Part shown: one piece after another, positions 18,206 through 26,700 of the stretch | Layout of the letters: each line of letters begins with the position of its first letter | Numbering within the stretch: the stretch's first letter is position 1 | From: Microscillaceae bacterium | GTDB lineage: Bacteria > Bacteroidota > Bacteroidia > Cytophagales > Microscillaceae | Direction of reading: 5' to 3' | Assembly (NCBI GenBank): GCA_011390205.1 | Contig: JAABSX010000039.1 | Location: 1-39,160, forward strand | DNA: 39,160 nucleotides | Notes under the pieces: generated by a model | Seen by the model: the letters and a program-made list of their open reading frames with translations, nothing else | Databases searched by the model: none | What the model was told of the DNA's origin: nothing | Program-made: the position numbers and the translations under genes

Positions 18206-18946
18206 ATGGCTACACTAATTTACAATACCAATGGTTCCTTAATGGATATCCAACAAGGAGGGCCCGATAAAGCCGTCATAGGAAATCAGGAAGTTCCCTT
18301 TATCACAGGTTCTCAACTGAGGCAATATGCAGCCACGGTGTATTCAGAAGCATCTTTTATGGGCTTAGTCAGGCAAATATCACCTGCAGACCCCATCGGA
18401 GAGATGAGAAGAGAAACCTTTGCGATTACCTATACAATGTATAACTATGCTATGGCAAAGGGGGCTGCATTTAGAAGGGCAGGACGCAGATATGGGCTAG
18501 CCGAGCTTCTCGTGGATAGTAATTATACAAAGGGTATCAGCAGCCCAGCACACTATGAGTACTTCAATACTACGGGTGGTGATGATACTCGCCGACAAAT
18601 GTCCACGCTTGCCGTCATTAAGTTATTTACCAAGCAAACTTATGATGTCCAAGATGTCATTAACAATCTACAGGGGGCACAGTATTGGGATGGAAGTGAT
18701 TTATTTAGACTTTATCAATCACATTTTAGAGCAAAGAATGGCTATGAACTTTCTAACCGAGCACACGGAGCAATATATCAGAGTGTAAATGTAGTAGCGG
18801 GTGCCCAAGTGATTGACTCTTGTACGGCTCAAAATCCAAGCGTAGCAAGTAAACGCCAATATACTTATATGTCCACAATGACCGCAGGAGGTACTATTTT
18901 CTTTAAAATACACCCACAAGCGGCAGCACAAGGAATTACTTGGTAA
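18206..18946 (+). CDS. SleB-like putative cell-wall hydrolase, leaderless
   Basis: A 246-residue protein I cannot name with certainty. The layout recalls SleB-type peptidoglycan hydrolases: a QYAATVYSEAS block (about 41-51) with a Glu where the family has its catalytic Glu (LA..IY.EA), then a helical segment (ETFAITYTMYNYAMAK) in place of the usual AV..VI.NR. A GAQYWDGSDLF motif near 158-168 resembles the G..FWDG.D seen in these proteins. There is no signal peptide or membrane helix, so it is cytosolic or exported by a non-Sec route such as an injection system, a phage holin or lysis. It is a single-gene unit with its own terminator. It could also be an unrelated protein with a similar short motif. 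Confidence 0.55.
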   Translation: MATLIYNTNGSLMDIQQGGPDKAVIGNQEVPFITGSQLRQYAATVYSEASFMGLVRQISPADPIGEMRRETFAITYTMYNYAMAKGAAFRRAGRRYGLAELLVDSNYTKGISSPAHYEYFNTTGGDDTRRQMSTLAVIKLFTKQTYDVQDVINNLQGAQYWDGSDLFRLYQSHFRAKNGYELSNRAHGAIYQSVNVVAGAQVIDSCTAQNPSVASKRQYTYMSTMTAGGTIFFKIHPQAAAQGITW

Positions 18947-18976
18947 AGAAGTTGGCGGTTATTACATTACGTATTC

Positions 18977-19012
18977 AGACGGTTTTCTGCACTAAAAGAC
19001 CGTCTATTTTTA
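18977..19012 (+). terminator. terminator of the SleB-like gene
   Basis: A 7-bp stem (AGACGGT 18977-18983, ACCGTCT 18999-19005) followed by ATTTTTAT. Confidence 0.75.
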
Positions 19013-19051
19013 TGTCTTTTAAAAAATAGATAATTACTCATCAAAAATAAA

Positions 19052-19059
19052 TACTTTTG
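19052..19059 (+). promoter_or_regulatory. -7 box of the symporter gene
   Basis: TACTTTTG, an exact TAnnTTTG and the same octamer as at tRNA-fMet and the P450 gene. Predicted start is about 19066. This supports translation from 19117 and not from a frame opening at 19057. The -33 box is not clear. Confidence 0.45.
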
Positions 19060-19116
19060 TGCTTATTTGCATATTACAAGTTTTTAATCCCAAAATTTTA
19101 TAGGAAACTATCTGAT

Positions 19117-20355
19117 ATGAAAAAAATAGAACTACACTGGCAAATACTTATTTCTTTGATTCTGGCCATACTCTATGGGTATTTTTTGAGTGATTATATT
19201 TCTTATGTTGCTTGGACAGGAGATATTTTTCTGAGGGCATTGAAGATGATCATAGTGCCTCTCATTCTTAGTTCTATCATATCAGGGATTACTAACATAG
19301 GAGGAAGTGAAAATCTAGGGCGTTTGGGAGGAAAGACGCTTCTATACTATGCCTTCACAAGTGTATTGGCAATTACCACAGGGTTATTTTTCACGAATCT
19401 ATTCAGACCAGGCATAGGTGCCCCCATAGATAGCAAGCCCGTAGAAGGACTTGAGGCGGCTGCGGGTTCTTTCGGAGACACACTCATGAATATGATTCCT
19501 ACCAATATCTTCGAGGCTCTTTCTACAGGGCAGATGCTTTCAATTATTTTCTTTGCCATTGTTTTTGGTTATTTTATCACCCAAGTAGAAGAGAAATACA
19601 GCACGCTGATGACTGATTTTTTCAATGCTACCTTTGAGATTATGATGAAGATTACTTCTTTCATCATTAAGTTTACACCCATTGGTGTATTTGGGCTGGT
19701 GGCTGCTACTGTCGCCGAGCAAGCCGATGACCAAGCTGCTCTAGCTGCCATGGCAGGGAGCTTGGGTTGGTATATGATTACGGTAATTCTTGCACTTTCC
19801 GTACATTTCTTTATTTCTTTGCCTTTATTGGTATTTTTAATAGCAAGAGAAAATCCTTTTGCTCACCTCAGAAATATGGCCACTCCATTATTGACCGCCT
19901 TTTCTACCTCTTCATCAAGTGCTACCTTGCCCCTTACCTTAGAGGCAGTAGAGCATAAAACGGGCGTATCTAACAAAATCACAAGCTTTACGCTGCCCTT
20001 GGGAGCTACCGTAAATATGGATGGCACAGCTTTGTATGAGTGTGTGGCTGCTTTGTTTATAGCCCAAGCATATAATCTAAATCTTGATTTGCAAACACAA
20101 CTTATTGTAGTAGCTACAGCCCTACTTGCTTCTATAGGAGCAGCAGGTATCCCTATGGCTGGCTTAGTGATGATTTCTGTGATTCTGACAGCGATAGGGC
20201 TTCCCCTCGAGGCTGTAGGGATGATTCTTGCCGTAGATAGAGTCTTAGATATGATGCGTACTGCTACCAATGTATGGAGTGATACTTGTGGAGCTGTGAT
20301 TATTGCAAAATCAGAAGGAGAAACCCTCAACCTGAAGAAGGTTTCTCACTCCTAA
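19117..20355 (+). CDS. dicarboxylate/amino acid:cation symporter (DAACS family)
   Basis: A 412-residue inner-membrane protein of the GltP/GltPh/DctA type. The start at 19117 gives the usual short MKKIELHWQILI entry into helix 1. Key motifs of the transport core are present: the serine-rich HP1 tip STSSSSATLP, the TM7 motif NMDGT, the HP2 stretch AAGIPMAGLVM, and a TM8 region DRVLDMMRTATNVWSD in which NVWSD stands where many members have NVxGD. Substrate (glutamate/aspartate or C4-dicarboxylate) cannot be settled from this. It is convergent with the P450 gene, with only 7 bases between the stops. Confidence 0.92.
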   Translation: MKKIELHWQILISLILAILYGYFLSDYISYVAWTGDIFLRALKMIIVPLILSSIISGITNIGGSENLGRLGGKTLLYYAFTSVLAITTGLFFTNLFRPGIGAPIDSKPVEGLEAAAGSFGDTLMNMIPTNIFEALSTGQMLSIIFFAIVFGYFITQVEEKYSTLMTDFFNATFEIMMKITSFIIKFTPIGVFGLVAATVAEQADDQAALAAMAGSLGWYMITVILALSVHFFISLPLLVFLIARENPFAHLRNMATPLLTAFSTSSSSATLPLTLEAVEHKTGVSNKITSFTLPLGATVNMDGTALYECVAALFIAQAYNLNLDLQTQLIVVATALLASIGAAGIPMAGLVMISVILTAIGLPLEAVGMILAVDRVLDMMRTATNVWSDTCGAVIIAKSEGETLNLKKVSHS

Positions 20356-20362
20356 ATTTTTG

Positions 20363-21718
20363 CTATATTTTTGAAAGATGGATAGGCAGTCCGTCTTTGG
20401 GTTCTTGTATCGGGATATGCTTGTAAACTGCTTGATACCCAGCAGGCACAGACCACTGGTATTGGGTCAGTACATTGTGCATTACGAGTTTAATTTGCAT
20501 CTCGGCAAACGAAAAACCAAGGCAATGGTGCTTTCCACCTCCAAAGGGAGCATAGCCGTGTGGGCATTTTTTATGCTCAGAGCGAGGGTCAGCAAATCTA
20601 TCGGGGTCAAAAGCCTCAGCATCTTTAAATATTTCGGTATCATAATGATTGTGATGCACCAAAACTGCAATATCAGTATCCGCAGGGATGCTATGCCCCT
20701 CAAACTCCAGCCTTTCTGTAGTTCTTCTCGGAATCATGATCAGGGGTGTATGCATACGCAATGTCTCTTTGATGGCTAAATCTAAGCCTTGTAGCAAGGA
20801 CAAAGTATCAAAATTTAGGCTATGATTTTTATCAAAGTCTAGGCTCTCCTGGCGTAGCTTGGTTTGCCATTCAGGGTTTTTTGCCAACTCATAGAAGAGG
20901 CTCGTGAGTGTACTGGCTGTGGTATCATGGGCTGCCATGAGCAAAAATATGAGGTGGTTGATGATGTCTTCATCGCTAAGCTTGTCCCCTTCTTCATTTT
21001 CGGCAGTGCATAATTTACCAAGCATATCTTCAGTAGGATTCTTGCGTCTTTCTGCCAAGATTTTGCCAAAATAAGATGCGAGTACTTTTCGCCCTTGTAT
21101 GCCATGCCAATAGGTAGTAAAAGGAATTTTGAAAGGCAAAAGTGTAGTAGATGCTTTGACTACTTGGATGATTGCCTTGTTTATTTTTTCTAAATCTTTA
21201 GCCAAGTCAAGCCCAAAGAATACCTTGCCTGCAAGAAACAGGGTAAGTTTTTTCATCTCAGGAAACACAGTCAGTTTAGAGGTATTTTGCCACCTAAATA
21301 GATATTCTTTTATCTTAGGAAGCATCACATCCATGTAGCCTCTCAGAGGTTCTTTGCGAAAAGCACTTAGCATAATGCCCCTGTGGTGTTGGTGGTTTTC
21401 TCCATCTCTGAGCATCAGCCCATCATGAAACAGCTCGTCTATACTTTCCCAACCTTTTTGATTAGACATATACTTTGCTTGCTCTACAAGCAAAAACTTA
21501 TTGGCTTCTGTGCCCACCAAAAATATCACAGGTTTGGCAAGGATGCGTGTTTTGAAGACATTGCCGTGCTTTTTTTGCATTTCTTCTAAAAACTGTACGG
21601 GTCTATTCAAAAAACTAAGTGTATTGCCTATGATAGGCAGTGAAGCATCTCCAGGGATGAGTGAAAGCTGCGCTTGTTTGCTTTTTGAATCAGGCATTGG
21701 GTTTTGTGTTGCTAACAT
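20363..21718 (-). CDS. cytochrome P450, CYP26/CYP120-like
   Basis: A 451-residue haem monooxygenase. Motifs: the I-helix oxygen-binding AAHDTTAS (262-269), the K-helix E318-T-L-R321 pair, DPDRF (371-375) and the haem loop FGGGKHHCLG (392-401) with Cys399 as thiolate ligand. There is no N-terminal membrane anchor, so it is soluble and would need separate redox partners; none lie nearby. The LPIIGNTLSFL start and spacing resemble CYP26/CYP120 proteins, which act on retinoids and similar isoprenoids, but the substrate is inference. Its promoter region is shared with dtd. Confidence 0.95.
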   Translation of the reverse strand: MLATQNPMPDSKSKQAQLSLIPGDASLPIIGNTLSFLNRPVQFLEEMQKKHGNVFKTRILAKPVIFLVGTEANKFLLVEQAKYMSNQKGWESIDELFHDGLMLRDGENHQHHRGIMLSAFRKEPLRGYMDVMLPKIKEYLFRWQNTSKLTVFPEMKKLTLFLAGKVFFGLDLAKDLEKINKAIIQVVKASTTLLPFKIPFTTYWHGIQGRKVLASYFGKILAERRKNPTEDMLGKLCTAENEEGDKLSDEDIINHLIFLLMAAHDTTASTLTSLFYELAKNPEWQTKLRQESLDFDKNHSLNFDTLSLLQGLDLAIKETLRMHTPLIMIPRRTTERLEFEGHSIPADTDIAVLVHHNHYDTEIFKDAEAFDPDRFADPRSEHKKCPHGYAPFGGGKHHCLGFSFAEMQIKLVMHNVLTQYQWSVPAGYQAVYKHIPIQEPKDGLPIHLSKI

Positions 21719-21771
21719 AGATTTAATAATTTAAGAGATATTCAATAATTAAGTTGTGGTATTTTCAGAAG

Positions 21772-21779
21772 CAAAAGTA
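21772..21779 (-). promoter_or_regulatory. -7 box of the P450 gene
   Basis: On the minus strand TACTTTTG, matching TAnnTTTG, 53 bases ahead of the ATG. No TTTG box is seen 19-22 bases further upstream. Confidence 0.4.
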
Positions 21780-21878
21780 TCTTTTCTTTCACTTTTTTGA
21801 GAGGCTCTTGTGTTTTAGGATTCTCTGATGATGAAATTAATCCTTAATTTAGCAATTTATTTATAAAAAACTAAAAAA

Positions 21879-22331
21879 ATGCGTTTACTTATACAGAGAG
21901 TTGCAAAAGCTAAAGTAGAAATAGAAGGACATATCAAAGGAGAGATTGGGCAAGGCTTGCTTGTATTCTTGGGGATATGTGCCGAAGATACAGAAGAAGA
22001 TATTGAGTGGCTCGTCAAAAAACTAACACAGCTCAGAATATTCACAGACGGAGAAGGCAAAATGAATTTATCTGTGCAAGACATACAAGGGGAAGTGCTT
22101 ATCATAAGTCAATTTACGCTTTATGCCAGCACCAAAAAAGGAAACAGGCCTTCCTTTGTGCAGGCTGCTGCACCTCCGCAAGCCATCCCACTTTATGAAG
22201 CATTTATTCAGCATGTCTCAGCAGCACTTAATAAACCTGCAGCAAGTGGTGAGTTTGGGGGAGATATGCTAGTATCTCTTGTGAATGATGGCCCTGTTAC
22301 GATTTGGATAGATTCTAAACAAAGGACTTAA
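21879..22331 (+). CDS. dtd: D-aminoacyl-tRNA deacylase
   Basis: Dtd hydrolyses D-amino acids and glycine from mischarged tRNA, acting as a chirality proofreader in the cytosol. The 150 residues start with the family MRLLIQRV and carry both signature motifs: SQFTLYA (77-83) and NDGPVT (136-141), whose cross-subunit Gly-Pro excludes L-amino acids. Length is normal. It is divergent from the P450 gene and has no partner gene next to it. Confidence 0.97.
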   Translation: MRLLIQRVAKAKVEIEGHIKGEIGQGLLVFLGICAEDTEEDIEWLVKKLTQLRIFTDGEGKMNLSVQDIQGEVLIISQFTLYASTKKGNRPSFVQAAAPPQAIPLYEAFIQHVSAALNKPAASGEFGGDMLVSLVNDGPVTIWIDSKQRT

Positions 22332-22556
22332 ATAAGAAGGGTTTTTCAGAGGTAAGATAAGTTGAATCTATATCTTGTGCTCAAGACACACAAGCCTGTC
22401 TAGCCCCAAATCCTGATAAATACAAAGAAGCAAATGAATAATTTTAAATTATTTAATACCAAGACCACCAGCCACTTAGGTTAAAGCAATAATATAAATT
22501 AATTTTGAGCGAATACATATCAAAGTAACAAGACAGAATAACCAAACCAAAACCCC

Positions 22557-23360
22557 ATGAAAACATACATACTATACCACGCCCAATGCCCTGATGGCTT
22601 TGGTGCTGCTTATGCTGCTTGGAAAGTGTTGGGAGACAAGGCGGAGTACTTGCCCGTACAACATCAGCAGCCTGCCCCTGAGCTTAAGCACAAATCACAG
22701 GTGTATATGGTTGATTTTTGCTACCCAAAAGAGGTCATCATAGAGTATGCCACTAAAATGAAGCAAGTAACCATCTTAGACCACCACCAGTCTGCCGAGG
22801 CAGATATCAAGGCAATAGATTTAGAAGTATATCCCAATCTGGCAGTTACTTTTGACATGAAAAAAAGTGGGGCCGTCTTGGCGTGGGAGTATTTTCATGA
22901 CAGTCCTGTGCCTGAGCTTCTCCAATATATTCAAGACAAAGATTTATGGAAATTTGACTTGCCATTTTCCAAAGAGTTTAGTGCAGGATTGCGGGCTTAT
23001 GAAATGGATTTTCAACTTTGGGATACATTCACCCCCGCAAAACTCATAGAGGACGGAAAGATTTTACTCCGCTATCAAGACCAACTCGTACAAAAAATAT
23101 GTAAAAATGTACGCTTCACCAAAATAGATGGGCACGAAGTGCCTACGGTAAACAGCAGTACACTGCAGAGTGAAATCGGAAATCAATTGTGCCTAATGTA
23201 TCCTAAGTATCCTTTTGCAGTAGTGTATTTTGATGCGACTGACAAGCGCTTCCATAGTCTCCGCTCAGTGGGTGATTTTGATGTAGCAGAGATAGCTGCC
23301 AAATTTGGAGGAGGAGGGCACAAAAATGCTGCTGGATTTGGCACGAGCCTGCCTCAATAA
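22557..23360 (+). CDS. DHH-family phosphoesterase
   Basis: A 267-residue cytosolic protein of the DHH/DHHA1 superfamily. Metal-binding motifs run CPDGFGAA (11-18), DFCY (53-56) and LDHHQSA (74-80, the DHH itself). The C-terminal DHHA1 substrate-binding motif is GGGGHKNAAGF (251-261). The layout is that of the short DHH proteins that cleave small nucleotide or oligonucleotide phosphodiesters (NrnA-like), but the exact substrate is not readable. A gap of 225 bases ahead of it and 422 after it make it a single-gene unit. Confidence 0.9.
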   Translation: MKTYILYHAQCPDGFGAAYAAWKVLGDKAEYLPVQHQQPAPELKHKSQVYMVDFCYPKEVIIEYATKMKQVTILDHHQSAEADIKAIDLEVYPNLAVTFDMKKSGAVLAWEYFHDSPVPELLQYIQDKDLWKFDLPFSKEFSAGLRAYEMDFQLWDTFTPAKLIEDGKILLRYQDQLVQKICKNVRFTKIDGHEVPTVNSSTLQSEIGNQLCLMYPKYPFAVVYFDATDKRFHSLRSVGDFDVAEIAAKFGGGGHKNAAGFGTSLPQ

Positions 23361-23782
23361 CACGTACACATCAAAAAATGCAAATCATAGGAATGTAATA
23401 AAAAATGCAAATCAATGCATAAATGAGGTGATTATTACTTAAAAAATACGTGGTTAGTAGATTGATAAATCCTTTGAAATCTCAAAATGAGATAAATTCT
23501 TTCAAAATAAGACAGTTAAGTACGCAAGCTTTTCTGTGTAATCATGTAGCTTTTCAACTTTATTGTATTTAAGTACCTATGATTTGCCCTTCTGAGGGCT
23601 AATTCTCGTGTTTGTGCACAATCATTTGAGTAAATCTACAAAACACATTGCTTTGGTAGGTATTTTGCAGTTTTTGGGATAAAATCATCTTTTTATTATA
23701 ATCCTACATAGTTCTATAATTCATTTTTTTGGAACAAATATGAGCAAAGGAGGATTTTAAAGAAAGCTATCAAATCCCTAAA
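23361..23782. other. 422-base intergenic region
   Basis: AT-rich, with no coding frame on either strand. It holds a duplicated 15-mer (AAAAAATGCAAATCA at 23373-23387 and 23400-23414). I saw no exact TAnnTTTG promoter for the large downstream gene, only near misses, and no terminator for the DHH gene. Confidence 0.55.
23373..23414. repeat. duplicated 15-mer
   Basis: AAAAAATGCAAATCA occurs at 23373-23387 and again at 23400-23414, a 27-base period. It could be a paired binding site or simple slippage. Confidence 0.6.
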
Positions 23783-26700
23783 ATGAAAAATATCTACATA
23801 CATACACAAAGCCTATTCAAAAAAATTGAGGCTATTTATCCAAAAGCTTCATTAATTTGCTTCTTGCTGTTTTTTTCTGTCAATATCAAAACAGCCAATG
23901 CACAATGTGGCAACATTAGCCCTGCATCCATTATTTGTCCACAAACAATAGTTGCTATTCCGTATCAGTTAAATTTTACGGGAACAGAGGGGGGCGTTTT
24001 GGATAAAAACAATATAGAAACAGGCTTTAGGATGATTGTGCCACACACAGCCCCTCGCTTAGCCGAAGATTTGCCCGTCAGTAACACAAGTGTGCCAGGC
24101 TACGAACCCTCAAAAATTGAAATCACAGGAGGAAACCTCCAGCTTACAAGTTCTAAGGGATTGGCATTCTTAAAACCACCCGCAAGCAGCAACAACAATA
24201 CACAGGTGAATACACTTGGAGTAGGGCTACAGGTGCAAAACCGTAGATTTATGATAGAAACTACGCTCATTAATCCTGTTACGGGTACTGACTTTGCACA
24301 GGCAGGAGTTTGGTATGGGTTTGATGAAGATAATTTTGTCAAAATAGATGTCATCAACAATACTGAAATAGAAATGCGGACGGAGAGAAACGGCATATCG
24401 GGCAATGGTGTAGCTGATTATCTCCAAGTAACAGGGCTGCCCATTTCAGGAAATAATGTAAGACTTAGACTAGAAATTAACAATACTGCCGCCACCAAGA
24501 CCGTAACAGGATACTATAAAATAGGCACAAATCCAGAAGTACGCATAGGTACCATGCAGCATGCCTTTCATAATGGGGTGCTACTCGCTGATGGTGTTAC
24601 AAACAATGTTTCTTTTGCAGGAATTTATAGTTCACACCGAAATGGTTCACAGTTCATAGCCACATTTGATAATTTTATCATTCAAGATTTTTTAAATTTT
24701 ACTCCCAGTATTTTAAATTTTACCTTAGAAAGTAACCAATTACAAACACAAACGGCCAATCTGTATGCCTCTCTTGGAAACCCGACCTACACACTTAGCA
24801 AATCTGCGGGGGCTACCTGGCTCACACTTCCTGTTTCTTCGGCACTGGGAGATTTGGATTTTACAGTAAATACTACAGGCTACAATGCAGAAGATATACT
24901 GCAGGCCACAGTCATAGCCTCAGCACCAGGCTATCTGGATGCCGTACTCACTATCAACGTAACGGTAGTTCCCAAACTCATGGAGTTTAGACCCAACAAC
25001 CTGCATTTTACGCTAAGACCTGGGAGTGGCAACAGCAGCAAAACTGTAGAACTTTTCAGTACATCAGAATCGATTCCTGTAAATCTTGTCAAAGGAGCCG
25101 GAGCTGCTTGGCTTACCTTGCCCACAAGCCCACAGAGTGGAAATTTAAGCTTTATGGTCAATACTGCTGGACTTTCGGAGGGTGATACACGCAGCACAAC
25201 TGTAACCGCTTCCGCTGTGGGTTATACAGATGCAGTCTTGAATATTAAAATACAAATGGTAGGTCTTGCAACTACTCTCCAGTTTAATTTTCAGGAGGAT
25301 GCTTCTGCACCTCCTTCCCCTTGGAATATAGACTTTGGGCAGCCTTTTGGAGCTCGTACCGCTGCATTGCAAGGCTTTGCACTGAACTATGGTTGGAAAG
25401 CGCAGGCAACAGGCATCCCCACTGATATTACAGACAGAGGGAGGCTAAGAGACGAACCCACAGGAAATTTAATTTTGCAGACACTTATGCACATGCAGCT
25501 TGGAGGAAATTTTTTGTGGGAATTAGAAATTCCAAACGGTTACTACCAAGCCGAAATAAGTGCGGGAGATGGTGGCGGCGCTATCAATAGCAATCATAAT
25601 ATCAGGGTAGAAGGTGAAACAGTGATTCGGGATTTTGTGCCTACAGCCAATGAGTTTAGAACGCAAACAACCAAAGTAGAAGTAACAGACGGGATACTTA
25701 CCCTAGATGCCGTGGGGGGGACTAATACAAAAATCAATAACCTGATACTCACCCCTATCAACAACAAACTGGAGTTTGACAAGTCAGATCTTAACTTCAT
25801 TTTATACAGCAATGAAATAAGCCCCACACAGTCTGTAGCATTGAGTGCTGAGACAGGTGCTTTGCCTGTTTATACCTTGGCACAGTTTCAGACAATACCT
25901 AGCTTTTTAAATAACCCTACTTACCTACAAGTAGATAACACAGACCCTAGCAATATATTGCTGTCTGTTAATGCCACAGGGCTGGCAGCAGGGTATTACG
26001 AGCTTATCCTTCGTGCAGATGCAAGCACTTATTTAGATGCAGAAATTAGTATTAGAGTCAGAGTACTCGCTACAAATGAAGTGATTCAGGTAAATTTTCA
26101 AAATCAATATACCACTCCACCTGCTGGATGGATACGTGATTTCGGGCAGGCCTATGGCCCAAGAACAGAGGCTAACCAAGGTAACGGACTAAGCTATGGC
26201 TGGATAGAAAATAGTGATACACAAGCTCCCGTCGACTTAGTGGGCAATGGAAGAAATAGAAACGAAGCCCTCACAGGCAATGACAGGATAGATGCCACAC
26301 TTATGCACTTACAGTATGACGATATCGCTGGGCCTTTTGGCATACCCAAAGAGGGAATATGGGAAATAGAGCTTCCTAATGGAATCTATGAAGTAACCGT
26401 AAAAGTAGGAGACATAGAAGACGAAGGAACAAATAATACAATTCATTACCTCAATGTAGAGTACTTACCTTTTGTAAAAAACTTTCAACAAAGTACTGGG
26501 AATAATTTTCTGACAGTAACAGATTTTGTCAATATCCGTGACGGAAAGCTCTCCGTAGATGCTGTAGGAGGCTTTAATACCAAGATAAACTCGATTACCA
26601 TCACAAAAGCAGTGCAGCCATTGCTTTCTTTTGACCAAAATATCTTAGACATCATTGCCGAATCAGAAGAAGAAATCGCAGATGTATTTGCCAAACTGAG

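Noticed and set aside
19863-20330. 155-residue minus-strand frame inside the symporter gene
   Set aside because: Shadow of a membrane-protein coding strand; the plus-strand frame has all family motifs.
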